Virus record (IMG/VR): IMGVR_UViG_3300030382_003059
Span: 1-30,062 of that record
Length of the DNA: 30,062 nt
Reading direction: 5' to 3' (one strand)
Origin: a virus
Positions within the stretch are counted from its first letter, which is position 1. Each line of letters starts with the position of its first letter. The notes beneath the pieces are model-generated. The model had not been told where the DNA came from. It made no database searches and saw only the letters and a program-made list of their open reading frames with translations. The position numbers were made by a program, and so were the translations under genes. Positions 16,007-22,000 of this stretch are shown in pieces.

Positions 16007-16329
16007 TTGAATCATTATTTTTAATGCTTTTCACTACATTAATCTTAGGTTTAGCATTAATTATAGCAACAGAGCTCGACAGAAAATGGAAATCAGAGTC
16101 AATATGGTTTTTCTTAACATATAAAGTATGTCCATTTAAGAGAAAATTTCAATTGGTTGAGTTAGTGTGGAGAGTTAATGCAACGTATTCAAGAAGTACA
16201 TTGTGGAGAATACCAAAGAAAGCATTAATTAAATCATTGGAGGAAGATGCAAAATTTATGGCAAAGCAAGATAGTGGTATAAAGGATGTATTTTATAAAC
16301 AATTAAACAGTGCTTGGTTCTTGAACTAA
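16003..16329 (+). CDS. Small early membrane protein, N-terminal anchor (108 aa)
   Basis: A 108-aa protein starting MIESLFLMLFTTLILGLAL. Residues 4-23 are a hydrophobic span; the following KWKSES and the basic soluble part (VCPFKRKFQLVELVWR, RRIPKKALIKSL-like stretch) would lie in the cytoplasm. It overlaps the previous gene by 4 bp. Last gene before the largest structured gap. Confidence 0.5.
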   Translation: MIESLFLMLFTTLILGLALIIATELDRKWKSESIWFFLTYKVCPFKRKFQLVELVWRVNATYSRSTLWRIPKKALIKSLEEDAKFMAKQDSGIKDVFYKQLNSAWFLN

Positions 16330-16330
16330 C

Positions 16331-16637
16331 GCAGTCCTGCTGAAAACTGATATTGTAACCTCCTCCCTTCCACAGGTGAGTAGGCAGGGCATCATTTATT
16401 AAGAAGACAAACAGCACCTATAGCGTACGCATAAATGTTGGAATAATATCGCAGGGGCACCAACTATATTGTCTTCTTGAATGGGCTGACTTCATGGTTC
16501 GCAACCTGGTACAGTACTGTATAGCTCCTATGAGGGCGTTGTCAGCTCATAAATTTAATCTTAGGATTGGAAAACAAGGGGAAGCTAAAGAGAATATTCA
16601 ATGCCCTGCTGGAAAACAATTATCTTAAGATTTAATT
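16331..16637 (+). ncRNA. Chain of structured RNA folds with possible long-range switch (gap elements B0-D)
   Basis: This is a 322-bp gap without a gene. Four closing helices are visible. B0: GTCCTGC (16334-16340) with GCAGGGC (16384-16390). B: AAGAAGACAA (16401-16410) with TTGTCTTCTT (16469-16478), ten perfect pairs, holding GTTGG (16437-16441) with CCAAC (16460-16464). C: TGGGCTGAC (16482-16490) with GTCAGCTCA (16541-16549), holding CTTCAT with ATGAGG and the hairpin GGTTCGCAACC. D: AATTTAATCTTA (16552-16563) with TAAGATTTAATT (16626-16637), one mismatch. GCAGGGCAT (16384-16392) also pairs perfectly with ATGCCCTGC (16601-16609), in competition with B0. The CCTGCTGAAAAC of B0 is repeated as CCTGCTGGAAAAC in D. 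The ribosome binding site of the next gene follows D directly. Confidence 0.5.
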
Positions 16638-16651
16638 AGAAAGGAGAAATT

Positions 16652-16810
16652 ATGATAATGGGAATGTTACCAATAGGAAATGGAGAGAAATGTCCATTTT
16701 GTGAAATGCTTATGACCAAAGATATAAGAATATTTGACCATATCTTTGCTAATCATAAGGAACAGTTAGTAGAACATTTATTTGTTAAGGAGGAAGATTT
16801 TGAAAGTTAA
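16652..16810 (+). CDS. Zinc-finger-like mini-protein (52 aa)
   Basis: A 52-aa ORF starting MIMGMLPIGNGEKCPFCEM after an AAGGAG site. C14-x2-C17 (KCPFCE) followed by D-H30 and N-H36 in IFDHIFANHKEQ gives a C2H2-like spacing, so a single zinc finger is likely. It overlaps the next ORF by 11 bp, with the next gene's AGGAGG lying inside it. DNA, RNA or protein binding is possible; no family recognised. Confidence 0.55.
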   Translation: MIMGMLPIGNGEKCPFCEMLMTKDIRIFDHIFANHKEQLVEHLFVKEEDFES

Positions 16811-17069
16811 GGGAAAAAGAATTATTAATACAGATGAAGCAGCTGAGTTTGCTAATAGCATTAGAGGACAATATATTTTATCACAAGCTCTAGTAATTGC
16901 TGTTAGACAACTGAAAAAATATGAAGATGAAGAATCTGTTTTATATAATATGGAAAATTCAGAGCCAAGTAATAGATCTGATATGGAATATTTATTAGAA
17001 GCATTTCCATTATACAGAGTACATGAAGAGGCTGCATGGTCAACACAAGAAAATAACAAGGAGGTATAA
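16800..17069 (+). CDS. Small phage protein, helical (89 aa)
   Basis: An 89-aa protein starting with TTG at 16800 (M)KVKGKRIINTDEAAEFANS. The start is set by AAGGAGG 6 bases upstream; no in-frame ATG is near. The KRIINTDEAAEFANSIRGQYI start and QALVIAVRQLKKYEDEE helix are of a type seen in many small phage early proteins of unknown function. The second half is acidic. Cytoplasmic; role unknown. Confidence 0.55.
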   Translation: MKVKGKRIINTDEAAEFANSIRGQYILSQALVIAVRQLKKYEDEESVLYNMENSEPSNRSDMEYLLEAFPLYRVHEEAAWSTQENNKEV

Positions 17070-17070
17070 T

Positions 17071-17202
17071 ATGCCACCATTATTATTATTATTTATGGCT
17101 TTATTATCAGTATATGCAGGAATTTTAATAGTTAGAGAAATACTTAGAGCGAAATGGAGGATGTACGATGATAGCAATAATAAATCATCTGACAGAAAAT
17201 AA
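17071..17202 (+). CDS. Small membrane protein (43 aa)
   Basis: A 43-aa ORF starting MPPLLLLFMALLSVYAGIL after an AAGGAGG site. Residues 3-21 form one hydrophobic span, then a basic and polar tail (VREILRAKWR). One base separates it from the preceding stop codon; it overlaps the next ORF by 35 bp. Too short for the usual gene-length cut-offs but supported by a strong site and composition. Confidence 0.5.
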   Translation: MPPLLLLFMALLSVYAGILIVREILRAKWRMYDDSNNKSSDRK

Positions 17203-17311
17203 TATTGAAAAACAGGCTCGTATAAGACAGCATTTAGTGTACAATGTAATGGATAAGTACTGTAATGAGTTCTGGATTTATAGATTATTTAAGAAATTAA
17301 AGTTAAGATGA
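17168..17311 (+). CDS. Very small helical protein (47 aa)
   Basis: A 47-aa ORF starting MIAIINHLTENNIEKQARI with GGAGG 8 bases before its ATG. It ends in a basic helix (RLFKKLKLR). Its TGA stop lies inside the closing helix of the next structured element. No domain recognised. Confidence 0.5.
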   Translation: MIAIINHLTENNIEKQARIRQHLVYNVMDKYCNEFWIYRLFKKLKLR

Positions 17312-17441
17312 GTCGATTGCACCAGTAATTACGATTAATGGGGGATAATGACCGTGCTCTTCCAGTGACTCATTATTTGAGGATAGGCATTGCCAGAGTA
17401 TAAATATGGTATGTGGTTACTTGTTATGGCTCTATCCTCAA
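17307..17441 (+). ncRNA. Tandem pair of structured RNA elements (gap elements E and F)
   Basis: Element E: GATGAGTC (17307-17314) with GACTCATT (17367-17374) closes GCAC (17319-17322) with GTGC (17354-17357), which encloses TAAT-TACG-ATTA (17326-17337), a UACG-loop hairpin. Element F: TTGAGGATAG (17377-17386) with CTATCCTCAA (17432-17441), ten perfect pairs, enclosing GCCA with TGGC. The two are separated by 2 bases and F ends 27 bp before the next ATG. Together they fill the 157-bp gap 17312-17468. The helices are unrelated in sequence to those of the other elements. Confidence 0.45.
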
Positions 17442-17468
17442 TAAATTCAAACAGAAAAGGAGAATATT

Positions 17469-17612
17469 ATGATGTGCTTAGCAGAGTTAGTGATACATTT
17501 ATTTGTATTTGCGTTATCAATGTTAATGATAGCAATTGCAGCATTTATATTATGGGTAGTATTAAGCGAACTATACAGGGAAGGAAAAAGGAAAGAACTA
17601 TGGGGCAAGTAA
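17469..17612 (+). CDS. Small membrane protein (47 aa)
   Basis: A 47-aa ORF starting MMCLAELVIHLFVFALSML after an AAAAGGAG site. Residues 5-32 are a long hydrophobic span; the tail (LYREGKRKELWGK) is basic and probably cytoplasmic. It overlaps the next gene by 13 bp. One of five small membrane proteins in this early region. Confidence 0.55.
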   Translation: MMCLAELVIHLFVFALSMLMIAIAAFILWVVLSELYREGKRKELWGK

Positions 17613-17785
17613 AAGAAATTATAGATGTTATAGAATTATATGAAAATCTTCCACAGAAGCATAAAGATTCAGTTAGTGCAGAAATGGAAGAAATAAAGAA
17701 AATTGTAGGATACAATAAAGAAACAGAACATAAAAAGGAGTCAGAACATGAAATCAAAAAGGAATCTCCACCAAATTGTAGTTGA
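17600..17785 (+). CDS. Small acidic/charged helical protein (61 aa)
   Basis: A 61-aa protein starting MGQVKEIIDVIELYENLPQ. A leading amphipathic helix is followed by a Glu/Lys-rich tail (YNKETEHKKESEHEIKKES) ending PPNCS. The ATG at 17600 has GGAAAG upstream, within the preceding gene. It overlaps the following gene by 38 bp. Unrecognised. Confidence 0.5.
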   Translation: MGQVKEIIDVIELYENLPQKHKDSVSAEMEEIKKIVGYNKETEHKKESEHEIKKESPPNCS

Positions 17786-17933
17786 AGCATTAGAATGTTA
17801 TTCATATCATGCAAATGTGGAAAGTGAATCATTTAAAAAGGTTGTAGCTGATAAAGTATATGAAGATTTCTGTAATGAATTTTATCCACCAGAACCAACA
17901 ACTGCTGACAGATATAATGAAATGGATTTCTGA
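17748..17933 (+). CDS. Small hypothetical protein (61 aa)
   Basis: A 61-aa protein starting MKSKRNLHQIVVEALECYS, with AAAAAGGAG before its ATG. One long amphipathic helix pair (ESFKKVVADKVYEDFCNEF) then a Pro-rich end (YPPEPTTADRYNEMDF). It shares one base with the next gene (TGATG). Unrecognised. Confidence 0.5.
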   Translation: MKSKRNLHQIVVEALECYSYHANVESESFKKVVADKVYEDFCNEFYPPEPTTADRYNEMDF

Positions 17934-18115
17934 TGGCAAAGGGTGGAAAAGATATTAATCCAGATTTATTTGTTAATAAGCTAACAGATGATATAAATAA
18001 AACAATAAAAAACATTGTAATTATACAGTATTCACAAATTACAGGTAAATGCCCAATGGGTCATAAATACTGTATTAAAGCAGAATGTTGGATACAGGAG
18101 GAAGATGATGAATGA
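17933..18115 (+). CDS. Small protein with Cys/His cluster (60 aa)
   Basis: A 60-aa protein starting MAKGGKDINPDLFVNKLTD. After a helical first half comes GKCPMGHKYCIKAECWIQ (residues about 38-55), with three Cys and one His that could bind zinc. It overlaps the zinc-ribbon gene that follows by 11 bp. The pairing of two adjacent Cys-motif genes is notable. Function unknown. Confidence 0.5.
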   Translation: MAKGGKDINPDLFVNKLTDDINKTIKNIVIIQYSQITGKCPMGHKYCIKAECWIQEEDDE

Positions 18116-18296
18116 TTTTAAATGTCCATATTGTGAAAAAATATATCCAACAACAATTTGTTCAAATTTTATGTCTAAAGGCGAATGGGTTTGTAAACCA
18201 TGCTATAAGACATTTGAAGTATTTGACACATATGTTGAAGATATAGATCAACAAGCATTTGCACAAGGAAGAAGGAGCAGTTATGATAACAAATAA
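18105..18296 (+). CDS. Zinc-ribbon mini-protein (63 aa)
   Basis: A 63-aa protein starting MMNDFKCPYCEKIYPTTIC. C7-x2-C10 (KCPYCE) and C31-x2-C34 (VCKPCY) are spaced as a complete zinc ribbon. AGGAGG lies just upstream of the ATG pair; either Met could start. The C-terminal half is acidic, then Gln/Ser-rich. Zinc ribbons of this size often bind nucleic acid or RNA polymerase, but no specific target is shown. Confidence 0.55.
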   Translation: MMNDFKCPYCEKIYPTTICSNFMSKGEWVCKPCYKTFEVFDTYVEDIDQQAFAQGRRSSYDNK

Positions 18297-18429
18297 TACT
18301 GATATGTTATTTAATTTAAAAGAAATAAAGGAAGCAGTCGATTTCGCAACAGGTGATGATGGATTTAGAAGTAATGAAGTTATAGAAATATTGAAACAGA
18401 CAAGAGAGGGGGATTCAAATGGCGAGTAG
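18283..18429 (+). CDS. Very small acidic protein (48 aa)
   Basis: A 48-aa ORF starting MITNNTDMLFNLKEIKEAV after an AAGGAGC site. It overlaps its neighbours by 14 and 11 bp, consistent with coupled translation. Helical, acidic (IEILKQTREGDSNGE end). No family. Confidence 0.45.
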   Translation: MITNNTDMLFNLKEIKEAVDFATGDDGFRSNEVIEILKQTREGDSNGE

Positions 18430-18661
18430 AGATTATGATTGGAGATGTAAACCAGGTTGGCCGTATAAAGGTAATGACCATCCTGAAAGAGACCCACAAT
18501 ATATAAAAGACAGAAACAAACTGTTCAGAAAAAGTGGTAATGGATGGTGGTGGGGTTGGCATCTTGAAAAACCTGATCGAAGACCAATTGATTTATGGTC
18601 TGGTAAAAGGTTTAAGATGCACCAAGGCACAATAACTGATTATGAATTAGAAGGAGAATAA
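18419..18661 (+). CDS. Trp/Arg-rich small protein (80 aa)
   Basis: An 80-aa protein starting MASRDYDWRCKPGWPYKGN. It has an unusual number of aromatic residues, with eight Trp including a WWWGW run near residue 44. It has many D/R/K residues and no membrane span. AGAGGGGG lies upstream of the ATG. Such composition suggests a compact binding protein, possibly a host-enzyme inhibitor, but this is only an impression. Unrecognised. Confidence 0.5.
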   Translation: MASRDYDWRCKPGWPYKGNDHPERDPQYIKDRNKLFRKSGNGWWWGWHLEKPDRRPIDLWSGKRFKMHQGTITDYELEGE

Positions 18662-18665
18662 AATT

Positions 18666-18845
18666 ATGTTAAAAGAAGCAAAAGAAAGCATTACACTTGA
18701 AGAACTTCAGGAATTCGAATTGGAACGGCATAAAATAATGATAAGAATTATTGATGTGTGCGAATACGGTAATCTTGATGATTTGAAAAGATTAAATCAG
18801 ATACTTATTGATAATAATTTTGCACCGTCCAGTGCAGGAGCGTGA
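18666..18845 (+). CDS. Small helical protein (59 aa)
   Basis: A 59-aa ORF starting MLKEAKESITLEELQEFEL with GAAGGAG nearby upstream. Charged helices (ERHKIMIRIIDVCEYGN; DDLKRLNQILIDNNF) and a short Pro/Ser end. It overlaps the following ORF by 14 bp. Unrecognised. Confidence 0.5.
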   Translation: MLKEAKESITLEELQEFELERHKIMIRIIDVCEYGNLDDLKRLNQILIDNNFAPSSAGA

Positions 18846-19014
18846 ATCAAAAGATATTCATCAAGTTCAGTATGAACAAATTTTAAGTTTAATAAATATA
18901 TTAACAGAAAGAATTGATATGTTAGAGAACAAACAAACAGATGAATATAAACTTGTAAATGATAGAATTAATGAAATATTTGATATAATAAAAATGATTG
19001 AAAGGAAACTGTAA
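18832..19014 (+). CDS. Small coiled-coil protein 1 (60 aa)
   Basis: A 60-aa frame starting at GTG 18832, (M)QERESKDIHQVQYEQILSL; a TTG at 18808 would add eight residues. No start has a strong ribosome binding site, so coupling to the previous gene is likely. The body is one long heptad-patterned helix (ILSLINILTERIDMLENKQ). It shares its last base with the next start (TAATG). Related in pattern to the next gene product. Confidence 0.5.
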   Translation: MQERESKDIHQVQYEQILSLINILTERIDMLENKQTDEYKLVNDRINEIFDIIKMIERKL

Positions 19015-19250
19015 TGTCAGAAGTACCAGGAGTAACATCAGAAAACGGCAGTTATGAACAAGTGTCGAAAATAATGATGATGAAAGATATCTTGAAACTT
19101 ATTAATAAAGTTGATGATATAGAACAGAAGATTATAAACCTTGAAGCAAGAGAAAGACATTCAACAAGGGAGATAATGTTAATGATTGAAACAATAACAA
19201 GTGAAATAAAGGAGCAATCAAATGCCAGCAAAAAAGAAAAATCTGTCTAA
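19014..19250 (+). CDS. Small coiled-coil protein 2 (78 aa)
   Basis: A 78-aa protein starting MSEVPGVTSENGSYEQVSK. It has a flexible start, then a heptad helix (ILKLINKVDDIEQKIINLE) matching that of the neighbour, so the two may be paralogues that pair. It ends in a Lys-rich tail (NASKKEKSV). Overlaps the next ORF by 29 bp. Function unknown. Confidence 0.5.
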   Translation: MSEVPGVTSENGSYEQVSKIMMMKDILKLINKVDDIEQKIINLEARERHSTREIMLMIETITSEIKEQSNASKKEKSV

Positions 19251-19380
19251 GAAATCTATTTATATGAGAGAATACATGAGAAAGTATAATAAGAAAAAGA
19301 AGCAGGAGAATGTATTTTGGGACAGTGTAATCTCTGGTTTTAAGAAATTCCTTGAGAGCCCATTTAAGGAGACAAAATGA
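19222..19380 (+). CDS. Very small basic protein (52 aa)
   Basis: A 52-aa ORF starting MPAKKKNLSKKSIYMREYM, with AAAGGAG 8 bases upstream. The first 29 residues are strongly basic (RKYNKKKKQ); the rest is FWDSVISGFKKFLESP. It overlaps the next gene as ATGA. Probably binds nucleic acid; unproven. Confidence 0.5.
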   Translation: MPAKKKNLSKKSIYMREYMRKYNKKKKQENVFWDSVISGFKKFLESPFKETK

Positions 19381-19607
19381 CTAAAAAGGAAAGAGTGTTA
19401 AATCACTTGAAGTCAGGTAAAAGTATAACTTCAATGGAAGCAATTACTCTGTATGGAGTTACAAGACTAGCAGCAGTAATACATACCTTAAAAACATATG
19501 AAGGTTATAATATAGAAAGTGAAAATATTAAGGGTAAAGACACTATTTACTCTAAATATAAATTGATAAAGACAGACGATAACGGACAATACAACTTTTT
19601 AACTTGA
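19377..19607 (+). CDS. Small helix-turn-helix DNA-binding protein (76 aa)
   Basis: A 76-aa protein starting MTKKERVLNHLKSGKSITS. The KERVLNHLKSGKSITSMEAI/TLYGVTRLAAVIHTL pattern is a winged-helix type helix-turn-helix found in many phages: helix 2 is ITSMEAITLYG and helix 3 is VTRLAAVIHTLK. A small beta wing follows (YNIESENIKG, then YSKYKLIKTDD). Position just before the promoter at 19604 suits a local regulator. The exact operator is unknown. Confidence 0.7.
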   Translation: MTKKERVLNHLKSGKSITSMEAITLYGVTRLAAVIHTLKTYEGYNIESENIKGKDTIYSKYKLIKTDDNGQYNFLT

Positions 19608-19632
19608 CTATAAGTTTAACAATTGTTATATT
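19604..19632 (+). promoter_or_regulatory. Sigma70-type promoter for the replication cluster
   Basis: TTGACT (19604-19609) and TATATT (19627-19632) with exactly 17 bp between them: near-consensus -35 and -10 boxes. It overlaps the stop of the helix-turn-helix gene and lies 25 bp before the ATG of the Cas4-like gene, with AAAGGAGG in between. It probably drives the recombination and replication genes using host RNA polymerase. Confidence 0.7.
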
Positions 19633-19657
19633 TATAGGAATCTAAAGGAGGAAATAT

Positions 19658-20434
19658 ATGGATTTAGAAAGCATATATTCTCAGTATTTAAACAACAAAA
19701 GTAGATTATATAAAAAGGAGAACTATCAGCCAGAACGTTTCTCAGCATCAAGTGCAGGCTCATGTCTAAAAAAACAATGGTATAGGTTTCATAATATCGA
19801 AGAATCTGATATACCAGATAAACAGGGTATGAGAAAAATGAGACTGGGTACAATAGTTCACAAGGACTTTGAAAAGGCAGTTAAGTTTTATATAGATAAA
19901 ATATACCGTGGTGATTATAATATAAAGACAGAACATGAAGTAAAACTTGAGAATTGGCCTATAACAGGACATATTGATGTTGCGATGATTCATAAAAGTG
20001 AAAACAGAGCTTGGATATGGGATTATAAAACTGCAGCAATGCACTCTTGGAAATTAACATTTGGGAGAAAAGCCAATCCATTTCATCATAGAAATTATGG
20101 TTTACAAGTAGCTACATATGCAATAGGATTATGTAATACAGAAAATACTATAGAATCTTATTTTGATATTGAAATGGGACTTATATGGTATAAAAAGGAT
20201 GATAGTTTTATGCGTGACCAGGAGGTTCCTGAACAATTTATATATGAAGCTCATGATTACTGGGATGATGCAGTGAAATTCGCAACGGAAATAGAAGACG
20301 AAACAGAAATAAAAGCAAAGTTAGATAAGGGTATACCGTTTAAAAGTTGGGAATGTAATTATTGTAATTGGAAAACAATATGTCATGAACAAATAAAAGG
20401 AACAAAAATAAAGGAGAAAGAATATGCCAGTTAA
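19658..20434 (+). CDS. Cas4/RecB-like PD-(D/E)XK nuclease (258 aa)
   Basis: This is a probable exonuclease for phage recombination or replication. The catalytic set is H68 (LGTIVHKDFE), D107 (ITGHIDVAMI) and D122-x-K124 (IWDYKTA), followed by the Q-containing LQVATYAIGL motif. One cysteine near the start (C36, GSCLKKQWY) and three near the end (C233, C236, C242; WECNYCNWKTIC) match the iron-sulfur cluster pattern of Cas4 and AddB. At 258 aa it is a normal size for a stand-alone Cas4-like nuclease. AAAGGAGG precedes the ATG. It overlaps the annealing-protein gene by 11 bp, which makes a nuclease-annealase pair analogous to Exo/Bet. No Cas1 or CRISPR array is present, so the role is not adaptation. 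Confidence 0.85.
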   Translation: MDLESIYSQYLNNKSRLYKKENYQPERFSASSAGSCLKKQWYRFHNIEESDIPDKQGMRKMRLGTIVHKDFEKAVKFYIDKIYRGDYNIKTEHEVKLENWPITGHIDVAMIHKSENRAWIWDYKTAAMHSWKLTFGRKANPFHHRNYGLQVATYAIGLCNTENTIESYFDIEMGLIWYKKDDSFMRDQEVPEQFIYEAHDYWDDAVKFATEIEDETEIKAKLDKGIPFKSWECNYCNWKTICHEQIKGTKIKEKEYAS

Positions 20435-20951
20435 TATTAAAGGTTCTAACTATAAAACAGTAGTGGAACGATTAAATGAAATGAATGCCGATACTGATGG
20501 TAAATATACTTTGACTACTAAAGTGCTAGAAGATGTAAATGGTACAGTATTAATGAAAGCAAAATTAACTCTACCCGATAGAGGAATATTCACAGGTCAT
20601 GCTTTTGAAAGAGAAAATGCTGGATACATAAATAAAACATCTCATGTTGAAAACTGTGAAACCAGTGCAATAGGTAGAGCTTTAGCAAGTGCCGGTTATG
20701 CGGGTAGTGAGTTTGCTAGTGCAGAAGAAGTTGCTAATGCAATAAAACAACAATCTGCTAAAAAGACTGAAACTCCACTAACGAAAGAACAAATTACTAA
20801 TCTCGAGAAAGCAGCAGCTGAGGTAGGAATGTCTGATGTTATAAAAGATAGCATAAAGAGTTATAAGATTACTACATCAAATTACAAAGCATCTCTAGCT
20901 AAATTAGAAAGATTATTTAATACTGCTGAAGTTGAAGAGGCAAGTAAATGA
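20424..20951 (+). CDS. Probable single-strand annealing/recombination protein (175 aa)
   Basis: A 175-aa protein starting MPVNIKGSNYKTVVERLNE. Residues about 10-75 form a beta-rich domain. The diagnostic stretch is HVENCETSAIGRALASAG near residues 75-95, followed by SAEEVANAIKQQ. This ENCETSA-x-GRALA signature occurs in a widespread phage family next to nucleases and SSBs and is thought to include DNA-annealing or recombination proteins. The C-terminal 65 residues are helical and may be a separate protein-binding part. It lies between the Cas4-like nuclease and the SSB-like protein, which supports a recombination role. Direct evidence of annealing is lacking. Confidence 0.6.
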   Translation: MPVNIKGSNYKTVVERLNEMNADTDGKYTLTTKVLEDVNGTVLMKAKLTLPDRGIFTGHAFERENAGYINKTSHVENCETSAIGRALASAGYAGSEFASAEEVANAIKQQSAKKTETPLTKEQITNLEKAAAEVGMSDVIKDSIKSYKITTSNYKASLAKLERLFNTAEVEEASK

Positions 20952-21196
20952 GATTAAAAGAATTGAGCAGTCAAAGCTCATATAACGACAACATTCTAAT
21001 AGAAGGTAATAAGTATACTGTTGGTACAAACGATGGTAAAGAGTTTAGGTCAGTTACATATAAAGGAACTAAGCTTTTAAGTGGTAAACCAATGATGGTA
21101 TTTAAAACTAATGGAATATCTAAGGAACAGCTAACCATTAATCCATCATTTCATACTTTCACATTAGAATACAATGAAGGAGAAGAAAATGGCTAA
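20948..21196 (+). CDS. Small hypothetical beta-rich protein (82 aa)
   Basis: An 82-aa protein starting MRLKELSSQSSYNDNILIE. Alternating strands (NKYTVGTNDGKEFRSVTYKG) suggest a small beta barrel. ATGA overlap with the annealing protein gene. Its end overlaps the ribosome binding site of the next gene. Probably part of the recombination operon; no family recognised. Confidence 0.5.
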   Translation: MRLKELSSQSSYNDNILIEGNKYTVGTNDGKEFRSVTYKGTKLLSGKPMMVFKTNGISKEQLTINPSFHTFTLEYNEGEENG

Positions 21197-21476
21197 AATA
21201 AGTCAAAAAGATACACAGGCATTAATTGATGCAGGTGCTCTTACAACCGATGAAGTTGCGAAGCTTCAAACAGAAGGACTAGTTGCATCAAGGCGTACAA
21301 GCACAAAACGCTTTATGAAAACTGGAGATAAAACTTGGGTTAGCCCTCAGTTCTATTTTCAAGGTTTAAAAGGAGCCGTCTACAGTAAAGATATGACTTC
21401 TTTGAAGACTAAAGTTGATGCCTTAATCGAAAAGATGGCAACTTCGAAACCAAGTACAACAAAGGGGAATAAATGA
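21189..21476 (+). CDS. Small hypothetical protein (95 aa)
   Basis: A 95-aa protein starting MAKISQKDTQALIDAGALT. ATG 21189 has GAAGGAG 8 bases upstream; an ATG 15 bp earlier is in frame but less suited. Helical start, basic middle (SRRTSTKRFMKTGDK), Lys-rich end. It overlaps the SSB-like gene by 4 bp. Function unknown. Confidence 0.5.
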   Translation: MAKISQKDTQALIDAGALTTDEVAKLQTEGLVASRRTSTKRFMKTGDKTWVSPQFYFQGLKGAVYSKDMTSLKTKVDALIEKMATSKPSTTKGNK

Positions 21477-21997
21477 TGAAACCAACTGGATTAGAATTAG
21501 ATTCCAGTATTCCTGACAAAGGCTCAAGGACAGTAAAACCAGGAGTCTACCCAGCTCATATTACCAATCTTAGAACACACGAATATAACGGTAGTTATGT
21601 TTTCAATACTTCAGTTAAAATTGCTGATGAAGCAAAGAAAATGAATATTGATGGACATGATGTAGGATGGATGAGTGGGAGAGAATATGTGAGTAAGGGA
21701 GTATGGTTAAATCCAAATCCAGCAGAAGGTCAAGAATGGAAAAATAAACGCTACTTAGAATGGTTTACCAACTGTGGTGCAGATTTTGAATCTGCTGATA
21801 CTAATGGTAATATTAAAGTTGGACAGGTAGAAGAAAGTGACATTCTTGGCAATCCTGTTTTTGCTAAACTTGGTAGTGCAAAATACACTGACAGAGAAGG
21901 AATAGAGAAGGAAAAGATAGAAGTTTCTGCAGTATTACCGTGGGAAGATGGAAAGCCGCTATCAGAAGACGAATTAGGTTCAGACGTACCCTTCTAA
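21473..21997 (+). CDS. SSB-like single-stranded DNA-binding protein (174 aa)
   Basis: A 174-aa protein starting MMKPTGLELDSSIPDKGSR. The middle is beta-rich (KPGVYPAHITNLRTHEYNG; FNTSVKIADEAKKM), consistent with an OB fold. The C-terminal tip (DELGSDVPF) is acidic and ends Pro-Phe, the hallmark tail by which bacterial and phage SSBs recruit partners. It follows the annealing protein and precedes the helicase, as an SSB would. The family resembles short phage ssDNA-binding proteins rather than Escherichia coli SSB. Overlap with the previous gene is ATGA. The DNA-binding face cannot be confirmed by eye. Confidence 0.6.
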   Translation: MMKPTGLELDSSIPDKGSRTVKPGVYPAHITNLRTHEYNGSYVFNTSVKIADEAKKMNIDGHDVGWMSGREYVSKGVWLNPNPAEGQEWKNKRYLEWFTNCGADFESADTNGNIKVGQVEESDILGNPVFAKLGSAKYTDREGIEKEKIEVSAVLPWEDGKPLSEDELGSDVPF

Positions 21998-22000
21998 ACT

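Noticed and set aside
14230-16549. Elements A and C as tRNA genes
   Set aside because: Both look like cloverleaves, but there is no 7-bp acceptor with U8-A9, no D-loop GG, no T-loop TTCRA in the right place on either strand and no clear anticodon arm.
16331-16637. Group I intron without an ORF
   Set aside because: No recognisable P, Q, R, S core elements, and the gap lies between two complete genes rather than inside one.
19608-19657. Possible lysogeny attachment site or repressor region next to the helix-turn-helix gene
   Set aside because: No integrase, no repeats and no divergent repressor; only a forward promoter is visible.
19658-20434. CRISPR-Cas adaptation module (because of the Cas4-like protein)
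   Set aside because: No Cas1, Cas2 or repeat-spacer array; the gene sits in a phage recombination operon.
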